A DNA stretch of 64,000 bases from Gammaproteobacteria bacterium (lineage in GTDB: Bacteria; Pseudomonadota; Gammaproteobacteria; Pseudomonadales; JAUIET01). This document shows positions 8,517 to 20,702 of this stretch, piece after piece (the stretch's first letter is position 1; every line of letters begins with the position of its first letter). Under the pieces are notes generated by a model. The model saw nothing but the letters and a program-made list of their open reading frames with translations. It ran no database searches and was not told the origin of the DNA. Where the stretch lies: NCBI GenBank assembly GCA_030431775.1, contig JAUIHW010000008.1:62001-126000 (forward strand). The letters run 5' to 3'. The position numbers and the translations under genes are program-made.

Positions 8517-9734
8517 TCAGCCCTGGCGATAGCTTGCGAGGAAGCGCTGCAGCTTGTGCAGCGCTTTTTCCAACTCGTCAGCATGTGGCAGAAACACCAG
8601 GCGAAAATGATCAGGTGCAGGCCAATTAAAACCGCTGCCATGGACCAGCAGGACTTTTTCGGCTAGCAGAAAATCCAGCACAAACTGCTCATCGTTGCTG
8701 ATGTTGAAGCGCTCCGGGTCAAGTTTTGCAAAGCAATAGATCGCGGCCTGTGGTTTTACGCAGCTGACGCCGGGTATGCTGTTCAGCATGTCGACCGCCA
8801 GGTCACGCTGGCGGGTCAGACGGCCTTCCGGTAACAGGTATTCCTCAATGCTCTGGTAACCGCCCAGTGCGGTTTGAATGGCGAGCTGTGCCGGGACGTT
8901 TGCGCATAGCCGCATTGACGCGAGGATATCCAGACCTTCAAGAAAGTCGCCAGCGCTTTTTTTCTGGCCACTGACAATCATCCAGCCCGATCGGAAACCG
9001 GCCAAGCGGTAGGCTTTTGACAAGCCGTTAAAGCTGAGACAAAGGGTATTTTGTACCAGGCTGGCAAGCGGTGTGTGCTGGGCCGAATCGTAAAGGATGC
9101 GGTCATAGATTTCATCGGCAAACAGCAGCAGACCGTGTTGCTCTGCAAACTGTACCAATTGTTCGAGCAAGGACTTTGGGTATAAAGCCCCGGTCGGATT
9201 ATTGGGGTTGATAATGACAATCGCGCGAGTGTGTGCGGTTAGCTTGCTGCGCAAATCGTCCATATCCGGCAACCAGCCGTTGCCTTCATCGCAGTGGTAG
9301 TGCACGGCATGCCCACCGGCCAGCGAGGTGGCCGCCGTCCACAGTGGGTAGTCGGGCGACGGTATCAGCACTTCATCACCATTGTTCAGCAGGCATTGCG
9401 TCGCCATGCTAATGAGCTCACTAACGCCATTGCCGAGGTAGATGTCATCCAGCTCGATACCGTGCAGGCCACGCGCCTGACAGTCCTGCATGATGGCCTT
9501 GCGTGCTGTAAACAGGCCTTTGCTGTCGCTGTATCCCTGAGCGGAAGACAGGTTGCTGATAACGTCCTGTAAAATCTCGTCAGGGGCTTCGAAACCAAAC
9601 GGGGCCGGATTGCCCACGTTCAGTTTCAAAATGCGCTGCCCTTCCTCTTCCAGACGATTTGCGGCAGCTAAAACAGGGCCGCGTATCTCGTAGCAGACAT
9701 TATCGAGTTTGTGAGATTTGAGCAGAGGATGCAT
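8517..9734 (-). CDS. alaA: Glutamate-pyruvate aminotransferase AlaA
   Basis: A fold-type I PLP aminotransferase that converts pyruvate plus glutamate to alanine plus 2-oxoglutarate in the cytoplasm. The sequence follows E. coli AlaA closely (LKLNVGNPAPFGFEAPDEIL, QGYSDSKGL, INPNNPTGALY). The Schiff-base Lys is in SFNGLSKAYRLAGF, and the phosphate-binding Arg follows in FRSGW. The frame extends to a TTG at 9758, but the ATG at 9734 gives 405 residues, the length of the E. coli enzyme. It converges on amtB, with 7 bases between the stop codons. Confidence 0.95.
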   Translation of the reverse strand: MHPLLKSHKLDNVCYEIRGPVLAAANRLEEEGQRILKLNVGNPAPFGFEAPDEILQDVISNLSSAQGYSDSKGLFTARKAIMQDCQARGLHGIELDDIYLGNGVSELISMATQCLLNNGDEVLIPSPDYPLWTAATSLAGGHAVHYHCDEGNGWLPDMDDLRSKLTAHTRAIVIINPNNPTGALYPKSLLEQLVQFAEQHGLLLFADEIYDRILYDSAQHTPLASLVQNTLCLSFNGLSKAYRLAGFRSGWMIVSGQKKSAGDFLEGLDILASMRLCANVPAQLAIQTALGGYQSIEEYLLPEGRLTRQRDLAVDMLNSIPGVSCVKPQAAIYCFAKLDPERFNISNDEQFVLDFLLAEKVLLVHGSGFNWPAPDHFRLVFLPHADELEKALHKLQRFLASYRQG

Positions 9735-9768
9735 GGCCGGCCGTGTAAAAGCCGGCAAGCATACACCA

Positions 9769-10428
9769 TCAAACCTTGTTCTGCAGGTTTAGCAGGCGCT
9801 GCTGTAAATGCTCCAGGCGGGCAGCCCTTGATTGACCGAGCTGCAACTGTTGCAGACTGAGACGCGCACTTTGATAGTGGCGCTGCGCAGTAAGCAGGTC
9901 GCCCAGATTTTCAGCGCGGTTTGCGCGCAATATGCAGGTATCGGCTTCCAGTTCGAACCGGCGGTCGTCGAGCTCCTGGCGAAACCGTTTGGCCTCGTCC
10001 GCATCAAGTATATTCAATTCCTGCAATTGGCCGACGATGCGATGGAACCTCGGCAAGGCCTTTTGGCCCTCGGCGATCCGTTCAGGGTCGTCAAAATGTG
10101 GCAGATGGGCCTGGATGGCGCGTCCTTTTAGCAAGTCTATCTGGGCTTCCGCCGTATCCACACAGGCCTGATAGCCTGCATTGGCGCCATGTTTCTGTTG
10201 AAGCTCAGAAAAGGCCAGGCTGATGTAGCGGCACAATTGGAGCTTCAGAGCGGTGCTGATCAGGCCCGGCGGACTTGTTTCCATCAGCCTCAATAAGCCG
10301 TAAAGCAAGCGTAGCTGGCCGTTTTCGGCGTGCTCAAGGATTTCAAACTGGCGATCAAAAATGCGAATGATGGTACTGATCAGCCAGACGCTCAATGCGG
10401 CGGATCCGATAATTAATGGCCATTGCAT
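9769..10428 (-). CDS. Membrane-anchored helical protein of unknown function
   Basis: A 219-residue protein with one N-terminal membrane segment (residues 5-24) followed by an almost wholly helical, Gln/Leu/Arg-rich cytoplasmic or periplasmic region. The last 60 residues look like a coiled coil (ARLSLQQLQLGQ, LEHLQQRLLNLQ). No catalytic motif is visible and I do not recognise the family. It lies 34 bases upstream of alaA on the same strand, so the two may be co-transcribed. Confidence 0.7.
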   Translation of the reverse strand: MQWPLIIGSAALSVWLISTIIRIFDRQFEILEHAENGQLRLLYGLLRLMETSPPGLISTALKLQLCRYISLAFSELQQKHGANAGYQACVDTAEAQIDLLKGRAIQAHLPHFDDPERIAEGQKALPRFHRIVGQLQELNILDADEAKRFRQELDDRRFELEADTCILRANRAENLGDLLTAQRHYQSARLSLQQLQLGQSRAARLEHLQQRLLNLQNKV

Positions 10429-10551
10429 GGCGTTACTCCTGCCATTGATATCAGCGAGCGCTCTAACTGCCAGCTGATCAAAGAATCACCTATTAACTAT
10501 AGTTGAGCGTGCGGATTGGGGTGCTCTGCTCAGGCACTAAACGACCAGTGG

Positions 10552-11532
10552 TTAGGCCGCGATCTGGGCCGTGTTGCGATTGGCTTCTTTGGCACGATAC
10601 AGCGCTTTGTCAGCTTCTTCGACAACTTCATGCCAGGTGGCACGGCACTTGCCATCGACAACGGCGGCTGCCACTCCGGCGCTGCTGGTCAAAAAGCCGT
10701 ACGGACTTTTGCAATGGGGTATGCCTCTCTCTGCCAGCGCTTTTATGGCTCGCTGCATAAATATCAGTGCACCCTTGGCGTCGGTATCGGACAGCAATAG
10801 CAACACTTCTTCTCCACCATAGCGGTAGATTCGGTCAGTTTTGCGCATGCATTCCTCAAAAGTCTGCGCGACTACCCGCAGCACTTCATCGCCAGCCGAG
10901 TGGCCATAATGGTCGTTATACTTTTTGAAATAATCGACGTCGGCCAGCGCAACACAATACTGGCGGCCGTTTCGCAAGCTCGAGGCATGGGTATGTTCCA
11001 GATCAACTTCCATTGCTCGGCGGTTACCGATGCCCATCAGCGCATCTTCCAGCGACATGGCCTGGAGCTCGGCATTGGCTTCGCGAAGGTCGATTGTGCG
11101 CTCATGAATGGCTTTTTCGATCATCTCAGCCTGAATTTCAATCACATGAAAATGTGCTTTGGCAATGTCTGCCTGGGTGACCAACCCCAGCAGGCTACCA
11201 TTCTTATCCACAATGGGCAGGTGTCGAAGCTTTTCAGCGCGTGACACGACCATTGCGTCGTACAGCGTCTCGTCGGAGTGCAAGGTGACAATTGGAGAAG
11301 ACATCAGTTCTTCAGCGGGATGATCCAGCATACTGGGGTCTTCCGCAGTGCGCAGCAGCAGCTTGACCATGTCCCGTTCGGTAATGATCCCCACCGGAGC
11401 GCCTTGATCAGTCACCAGTTTGCAGGAAAGGCGCTGTCGGGTCATCGACTCAACAATCTCGCGCAGTGGTGTCTGGCGCTCCACGCCTTTCACCTCCTTG
11501 GTCATCAAGTCAGTAATCTTGATTTCTTTCAC
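10552..11532 (-). CDS. Diguanylate cyclase with two N-terminal CBS domains
   Basis: A 326-residue cytoplasmic signalling protein. Two CBS repeats (starting ITDLMTKEV and AEELMSSPI) form a likely adenine-nucleotide-binding module. A short coiled linker (MIEKAIHERTIDLREANAEL) leads to a GGDEF domain with the active signature YGGEEV. An RxxD inhibitory site (RKTD) lies five residues before GGEE, so product feedback by c-di-GMP is expected. The frame extends to a TTG at 11568, but the GTG at 11532 has a GGGAG ribosome site eight bases upstream and starts right before the first CBS repeat. It is a single gene, divergent from fadB. Confidence 0.9.
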   Translation of the reverse strand: MKEIKITDLMTKEVKGVERQTPLREIVESMTRQRLSCKLVTDQGAPVGIITERDMVKLLLRTAEDPSMLDHPAEELMSSPIVTLHSDETLYDAMVVSRAEKLRHLPIVDKNGSLLGLVTQADIAKAHFHVIEIQAEMIEKAIHERTIDLREANAELQAMSLEDALMGIGNRRAMEVDLEHTHASSLRNGRQYCVALADVDYFKKYNDHYGHSAGDEVLRVVAQTFEECMRKTDRIYRYGGEEVLLLLSDTDAKGALIFMQRAIKALAERGIPHCKSPYGFLTSSAGVAAAVVDGKCRATWHEVVEEADKALYRAKEANRNTAQIAA

Positions 11533-11798
11533 TGATACCGCTCCCTCGTATTGGGGTCCACGCCACAATGCCTGGATTCCTTACATGAACTAAGTACAGC
11601 GCAAAATCGTGGGCCGCGCCCTGTTTTGGCGCCTGCTTGACCGTTTTTTGGCGACTGCGGCGACGAACGGTTGAATTTTGACGGCTTGCAACAGAAGCCC
11701 ACTTTCGGCGTTACGCGGCTTGCTTGTAGGCGGCCAGCTTCGGTATCCTGGCGGTTTGCTAAGACCACCGGACGCTCCGGACAACAAGAGGTAAGCCA

Positions 11799-16413
<4,615 letters not shown>

Positions 16414-17175
16414 TCAGTTACCTCCGGCAGAAGCGGGCAATTCACAAATCCGGATGTTGCGGTACCAGACATCATTAAAATGATCCTGCAGTGCAATATG
16501 CCCTTGAGGATAAGCCGCATGATTGTCGGATACGCGGCGGCGCTGCGGCGCTGTTTGCATTCGCTTCAACCAGTCTTCTGAGTGAATCCTGGCGCTAACG
16601 GTTTGAGTGCCATTCAGGAAAAACTCAACCTGCTGGCCACTGACCACGATACGAACTGCGTTCCATTCTCCCGGCGGGCGCACATAGTCGCCCTCAGGCG
16701 CGGGGTAGAGCCCATACAAGGCGCCGGCCGATGTCAGTTGGCTGCTGCCATCACTATGGCCCGCATTATCAAGAACCTGCATTTCAAAACCTGTGTTCGA
16801 TGGCTCTCCGTTTTCATCGGCCACGCGCAGCTTGATCCCGCTGTTTCCTTCCGGTGAAATTTTCCATTCCAGCTGAAGTTCGAAGTTACTGAATTCCTGC
16901 TTGGTGCGCAGATCACCGGCTGTGCGGAAACGGTACAAATGCCCGTTGTCATCTATTTTCCAGCCACCGTACTCACCGGCCGAGTCGCGCCAGAACAGCA
17001 GCCGGTCCCACCAGGTGGCTGGACCCTGCTCAACCAGTTCCCACTTCTCCAGAGAAGAACCGTCAAACAGCGTTTGCCATTGTCCTGGGTCGCTGCAATT
17101 GGGGCGATTGATTGATTGGCCCGCTATGGCCGGCAGGCAGTAACTGAGAATAAGAAGAGAAACAAATCGATGCAT
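16414..17175 (-). CDS. Secreted DUF1080 (3-keto-disaccharide hydrolase-like) protein
   Basis: A 253-residue exported protein with a signal peptide (cleavage near PAIAGQS) and one DUF1080 domain, a concanavalin-like sandwich. Family features seen are LFDGSSLEKWE near the start, FELQLEWKISPEGNSGI, GFEMQVLDNAGHSDG and IALQDHFNDVWYRNIRI at the end. Some members hydrolyse 3-keto-glycosides, but most are uncharacterised, and I cannot name a substrate. It is followed without a gap by cinA, which suggests an operon for convenience rather than a shared pathway. Confidence 0.88.
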   Translation of the reverse strand: MHRFVSLLILSYCLPAIAGQSINRPNCSDPGQWQTLFDGSSLEKWELVEQGPATWWDRLLFWRDSAGEYGGWKIDDNGHLYRFRTAGDLRTKQEFSNFELQLEWKISPEGNSGIKLRVADENGEPSNTGFEMQVLDNAGHSDGSSQLTSAGALYGLYPAPEGDYVRPPGEWNAVRIVVSGQQVEFFLNGTQTVSARIHSEDWLKRMQTAPQRRRVSDNHAAYPQGHIALQDHFNDVWYRNIRICELPASAGGN

Positions 17176-17222
17176 GGCTACGGTATAATGTCGTGTTTTT
17201 CGTTGCGAGAATACCAGGCTTT

Positions 17223-18185
17223 ATGAGCAGTACCCCGGCACTGTCGATCAGTAATTTGAGCAAAGTCTATGATAACGGCTTTGCGGCCTTAAAGGGGATT
17301 GATCTGCAGGTGGAGCAGGGCGACTTCTTTGCATTGCTCGGGCCAAATGGCGCAGGTAAATCAACGACCATCGGGATTATATGCTCGCTAGTGCAGAAGT
17401 CAGGGGGCAGCGTTAAAGTGTTCGACTACGACATTGACCACGACTTCCCATTGGCGAAGAAGCAATTGGGAGTGGTTCCTCAGGAATTCAACTTCAATCA
17501 CTTCGAGAAAGTCAGGGACATTCTGGTGACTCAGGCTGGGTATTATGGGCTGCCCCGACAGTTGGCGGAGCAGCGTGCTGATAAATACATGCAACTGCTG
17601 GATATTGATGACAAGGCGGGGCAACAGGCGCGAACTTTGTCCGGCGGCATGAAACGACGGTTGATGATCGCCCGGGCACTGGTGCATGAGCCCCGCCTGT
17701 TGATTCTGGATGAGCCCACCGCCGGCGTTGACATTGAGCTGCGCCGCTCGATGTGGGAGTTTTTACAGCGCGTCAATGGTGAGGGCACGACCATCATATT
17801 GACCACACATTACCTGGAAGAGGCTGAGAGCCTGTGTCGCAATATAGCGATCATCGACGAAGGTAAGATCATTCAGAACTCTTCCATGCGGTCACTGCTT
17901 CGCCAGGCCAGCCTGGAATCCTTTGTTATTGACGTCCAGGAAAGTTTACCTGCGAAGTTGGGCCTGGACAGATTCAGCGCACAGCGACTCGACGATCACA
18001 GTCTTGAGGTGACGATTGAAAAAGGGGCCATGAATGAGCTGTTCATCGCGCTCAATGAGTGCGGCATCCATGTACTGAGCCTGCGCAATAAAACCAACCG
18101 TTTGGAAGAGCTGTTTGTCGGTCTGCTGGAGGAAAACGATCGCCGCCAGGAGCAAAACAATGCAGTGAACGGAGACGCCGCATGA
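17223..18185 (+). CDS. ABC transporter ATP-binding protein, YadG-like
   Basis: A 320-residue nucleotide-binding subunit of an ABC-2 type exporter. It has Walker A (GPNGAGKST), the Q-loop (VVPQEFNF), the signature LSGGMKRRL, Walker B (LLILDEPTAGVD) and the switch His (TTHYLEEAE). The C-terminal ~90 residues form an extra regulatory domain as in YadG and other DrrA-type subunits. The frame opens at 17193, but the ATG at 17223 starts right before the domain. It overlaps the permease gene by ATGA, so the two are translationally coupled. The exported substrate is unknown. Confidence 0.93.
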   Translation: MSSTPALSISNLSKVYDNGFAALKGIDLQVEQGDFFALLGPNGAGKSTTIGIICSLVQKSGGSVKVFDYDIDHDFPLAKKQLGVVPQEFNFNHFEKVRDILVTQAGYYGLPRQLAEQRADKYMQLLDIDDKAGQQARTLSGGMKRRLMIARALVHEPRLLILDEPTAGVDIELRRSMWEFLQRVNGEGTTIILTTHYLEEAESLCRNIAIIDEGKIIQNSSMRSLLRQASLESFVIDVQESLPAKLGLDRFSAQRLDDHSLEVTIEKGAMNELFIALNECGIHVLSLRNKTNRLEELFVGLLEENDRRQEQNNAVNGDAA

Positions 18186-18955
18186 GTTGGGTCGAGTTGT
18201 GGGTAGCTTTTCAAACCATACTTACCAAGGAAATCCGGCGCTTTATGCGTATTTGGCCACAGACACTGGTGCCGCCAGTGATCACGGTGACCCTGTATTT
18301 CATCATTTTTGGAAACCTGATCGGTAGTCGTATCGGCCCGATGGACGGCTTCAACTATATGGAGTTTGTCGTCCCAGGCTTGATTATGATGGGCGTGATC
18401 ACCAACTCTTACTCGAATGTCGTGTCGTCTTTCTTTGGCGCCAAATTCCAGCACAGTATTGAAGAGTTGTTGGTGTCACCGGTGCCGAGCTGGGTGGTAT
18501 TGGCCGGCTTTGTACTGGGCGGCGTCGCGCGTGGCTTAGCGGTGGGGCTGATTGTTACGCTGATGTCGCTGTTTTTTACCCAGCTACAGGTGACCAATAT
18601 GGGGCTGACAATTGCAGTGGTGTTTCTTACCTCAGTACTGTTTTCAATTTTCGGCCTGATCAATGCGGTGTTTGCAAATAACTTTGACGATATTTCCATC
18701 ATACCGACGTTTGTGCTGACGCCGCTGATTTACCTCGGGGGCGTTTTTTATTCGGTTAGCCTGCTGCCGGAATTTTGGGCGACTGTGTCCAAGTTCAATC
18801 CCATTCTGTACATGGTGAATGCGTTTCGTTATGGCGTATTGGGCGTGAGTGATATTTCGGTAAGCTTCGCTCTCTCCATGATTGTGCTGTTCATTGTCGC
18901 GGCGTTCAGCTTTGCCTTGTACCTGCTGAATACTGGCAAGCGAATTCGTACTTGA
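18182..18955 (+). CDS. ABC-2 type transporter permease, YadH-like
   Basis: A 257-residue inner-membrane permease with six expected helices, matching YadH-type ABC-2 permeases (IWPQTLVPPVITVTLYFIIF near the start, PLIYLGGVFYSVSLLP near the end). It pairs with the ATPase whose stop overlaps its start (ATGA). A short conserved loop, SPVPSWVVLAGFVLGG, follows the second helix. The natural substrate of this family is not established. The gene is the last of the pair; queF follows 81 bases later with its own ribosome site. Confidence 0.93.
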   Translation: MSWVELWVAFQTILTKEIRRFMRIWPQTLVPPVITVTLYFIIFGNLIGSRIGPMDGFNYMEFVVPGLIMMGVITNSYSNVVSSFFGAKFQHSIEELLVSPVPSWVVLAGFVLGGVARGLAVGLIVTLMSLFFTQLQVTNMGLTIAVVFLTSVLFSIFGLINAVFANNFDDISIIPTFVLTPLIYLGGVFYSVSLLPEFWATVSKFNPILYMVNAFRYGVLGVSDISVSFALSMIVLFIVAAFSFALYLLNTGKRIRT

Positions 18956-19036
18956 TTCAGCCTCGACCTCGCGGTGCCTGACGAGCGGGTCTATACTAAT
19001 GAGCAGACCAACAGCACCTTGACACGCAGGTGAATC

Positions 19037-19876
19037 GTGAGCGAACCCGCTGAGACATTGGAAGATACCGCACTGGGTAAACAGTCTGATTACCCGCGGG
19101 TTTATACTCCCTCCTTGCTGCAGCCAATTCCGCGCCAGCTCACCCGGCGGGAATTGCACCTACAGGACGACAAGCTCCCATTTAACGGGGTAGATATCTG
19201 GAATGCTTATGAACTGTCCTGGTTGAATGCCCGCGGTTGCCCGCAGGTGGCCATAGCTGAATTGTTATTTCCCTGTACTTCGGGTGCTCTGATTGAATCC
19301 AAGTCTCTGAAGCTGTACCTGAATTCATTCAGTGAAACCCGGTTTGGCAGTGCCTACGAGGTGCGCCAGACGATGGAGTCGGATTTGTCTGTGAATGCTA
19401 AAGCGGCTGTGGAAGTGAAAATCACCTCATTGGCGCAAGCCAAGTCATTGGCGATTGGCATGCTGCCTGGCGACAGCCTGGACGAGTTGGAAGTGGATGT
19501 GGACACCTATGAGCCAGACCCGGGTTTGCTGTCTGTGGTTTTGGGCACGCACCGCACTGAAACCCTGAAAACAGACCTGTTTCGTTCGGTCTGCCCGGTG
19601 ACTGGTCAGCCGGATTGGGCGAGCTTTATGATCAGTTACACCGGGCAAAGCCTGAATCACGCCGGACTCCTGAAGTATCTGATTTCCTTTCGACGACATG
19701 CGGCATTCCATGAACAATGCGTTGAACGGATTTTTCTGGACATCATCCAGGCAGCAGCCCCTGAATCGCTGACGGTGTACGCGCGTTTTTTACGCCGTGG
19801 CGGTCTGGACATCAACCCGCTTCGAACGAGTTCGGGCGGCTCCAGCCACGAGAACATTCGCCTTATTCGCCAATAA
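19037..19876 (+). CDS. queF: QueF, NADPH-dependent 7-cyano-7-deazaguanine reductase
   Basis: A 279-residue enzyme that reduces preQ0 to preQ1 with NADPH in the queuosine tRNA-modification pathway. This is the long, bimodular QueF typical of gammaproteobacteria. The substrate motif ESKSLKLYLNSF lies in the N-terminal module, and the thioimide-forming Cys is in FRSVCPVTGQPDWASF. Start is a GTG at 19037 after an AGGTGA ribosome site. No other queuosine genes are adjacent. Confidence 0.96.
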   Translation: MSEPAETLEDTALGKQSDYPRVYTPSLLQPIPRQLTRRELHLQDDKLPFNGVDIWNAYELSWLNARGCPQVAIAELLFPCTSGALIESKSLKLYLNSFSETRFGSAYEVRQTMESDLSVNAKAAVEVKITSLAQAKSLAIGMLPGDSLDELEVDVDTYEPDPGLLSVVLGTHRTETLKTDLFRSVCPVTGQPDWASFMISYTGQSLNHAGLLKYLISFRRHAAFHEQCVERIFLDIIQAAAPESLTVYARFLRRGGLDINPLRTSSGGSSHENIRLIRQ

Positions 19877-20076
19877 GTAATTTGTTATTGTGCGTTTTTT
19901 GTTCGCCTGATGTGCGACATTGCCCAAATCGTCGTCAGTTATCACTGAAATAGCAATGGCCCTTGGTACTTAAGGTATTGATAACTATAGAAATAATTAA
20001 TACCTGAAACGGCTGGCCAGCGAGCCTGCGCAAGAAAGGTCTTTTTTATGGTACCCAGAAGCGTAAATTAGTACCC

Positions 20077-20190
20077 GTCAAACGGAGTTAACTGCCTGCC
20101 GGCAAGGACGCCAGAGGCTGAACAGGGATGTTTGACTTTCCAGAGTGATCAGCTGGAAACAGAGAGGGCCGCATGGACGCGGCCCTTTCA
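20077..20190 (+). ncRNA. Probable RsmZ-type CsrA/RsmA-sequestering small RNA
   Basis: The gap between queF and fdxA contains five GGA motifs within about 100 bases (20084, 20106, 20126, 20155, 20175). Three sit in hairpin loops: GGC-AAGGAC-GCC, AACA-GGGA-TGTT and GCCGC-ATGGAC-GCGGC, the last also being the terminator stem. Exposed GGA loops are the hallmark of RsmY/RsmZ/CsrB RNAs, which titrate the translational regulator CsrA/RsmA. From memory, rsmZ of Pseudomonas lies beside fdxA in the same mutS-fdxA neighbourhood, which strongly supports this call. The start near 20077 is inferred from a TAAATT -10-like box at 20064. I found no convincing GacA upstream site (TGTAAG-N6-CTTACA), which is the main weakness. 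Confidence 0.6.
20165..20189 (+). terminator. Terminator of the small RNA (possibly bidirectional with fdxA)
   Basis: An 8-bp GC-rich stem (AGGGCCGC / GCGGCCCT) with the loop ATGGAC is followed by TTTCACTTT. The loop itself is a CsrA-type GGA motif. The stem lies 25 bases beyond the fdxA stop, so it could also end the convergent fdxA transcript. Confidence 0.7.
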
Positions 20191-20213
20191 CTTTATGGAG
20201 TCTGGATTAGAGC

Positions 20214-20537
20214 TTACCGTTCGAGGTATTGCAGCTTGTCTGGAACTCCGGCCCATTCTTCAGCGTCATCCGGTGGCGGCTTCATTTCCGTAATGTTTGG
20301 CCAGGTCTCGGCAAGCTCAGCATTCAATTCCAGAAACTTCTCCTGGCCCTCAGGCAGCTCGTCTTCAGAGTAAATTGCATCCACCGGGCATTCCGGTTCG
20401 CACAGCGCACAGTCTATGCACTCGTCCGGGTGAATAACCAGCATATTCGGCCCTTCATAAAAACAATCGACCGGGCAGACTTCCACACAGTCGGTGTGCT
20501 TGCATTTGATGCACTCTTCAACAACTACAAATGTCAT
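20214..20537 (-). CDS. fdxA: FdxA, 7Fe ferredoxin
   Basis: A 107-residue cytoplasmic ferredoxin carrying one [3Fe-4S] and one [4Fe-4S] cluster. The clusters are ligated by Cys in [19 protein letters not shown] and in [17 protein letters not shown]. The C-terminal acidic tail is typical of the Azotobacter FdI/FdxA group. The frame is open to 20582, but the ATG at 20537 gives the family length and begins [12 protein letters not shown] as in relatives. Its electron partners are unknown. It lies downstream of mutS on the same strand, in an arrangement shared with Pseudomonas. Confidence 0.96.
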   Translation of the reverse strand: MTFVVVEECIKCKHTDCVEVCPVDCFYEGPNMLVIHPDECIDCALCEPECPVDAIYSEDELPEGQEKFLELNAELAETWPNITEMKPPPDDAEEWAGVPDKLQYLER

Positions 20538-20702
20538 ATTGGTTTCGCCTTGTAAAACCTTTGAGGGGAACCCGGGCGGCACCCTTCTGGGATGGCGCTG
20601 ATTAGGGCAATTGTTTATCGCTTACCCTGCAATTCTAGCACCAAGCCCATGATTGCAAAAGAAAACTTCGGCTTAAGCTTATATCCGGAGCGAGCCTGAG
20701 GG

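Noticed and set aside
19880-20060. GacA-type upstream element for the small RNA
   Set aside because: No TGTAAG-N6-CTTACA-like palindrome is present; the only inverted repeat (AGGTATT/AATACCT, 19973-20005) does not match.
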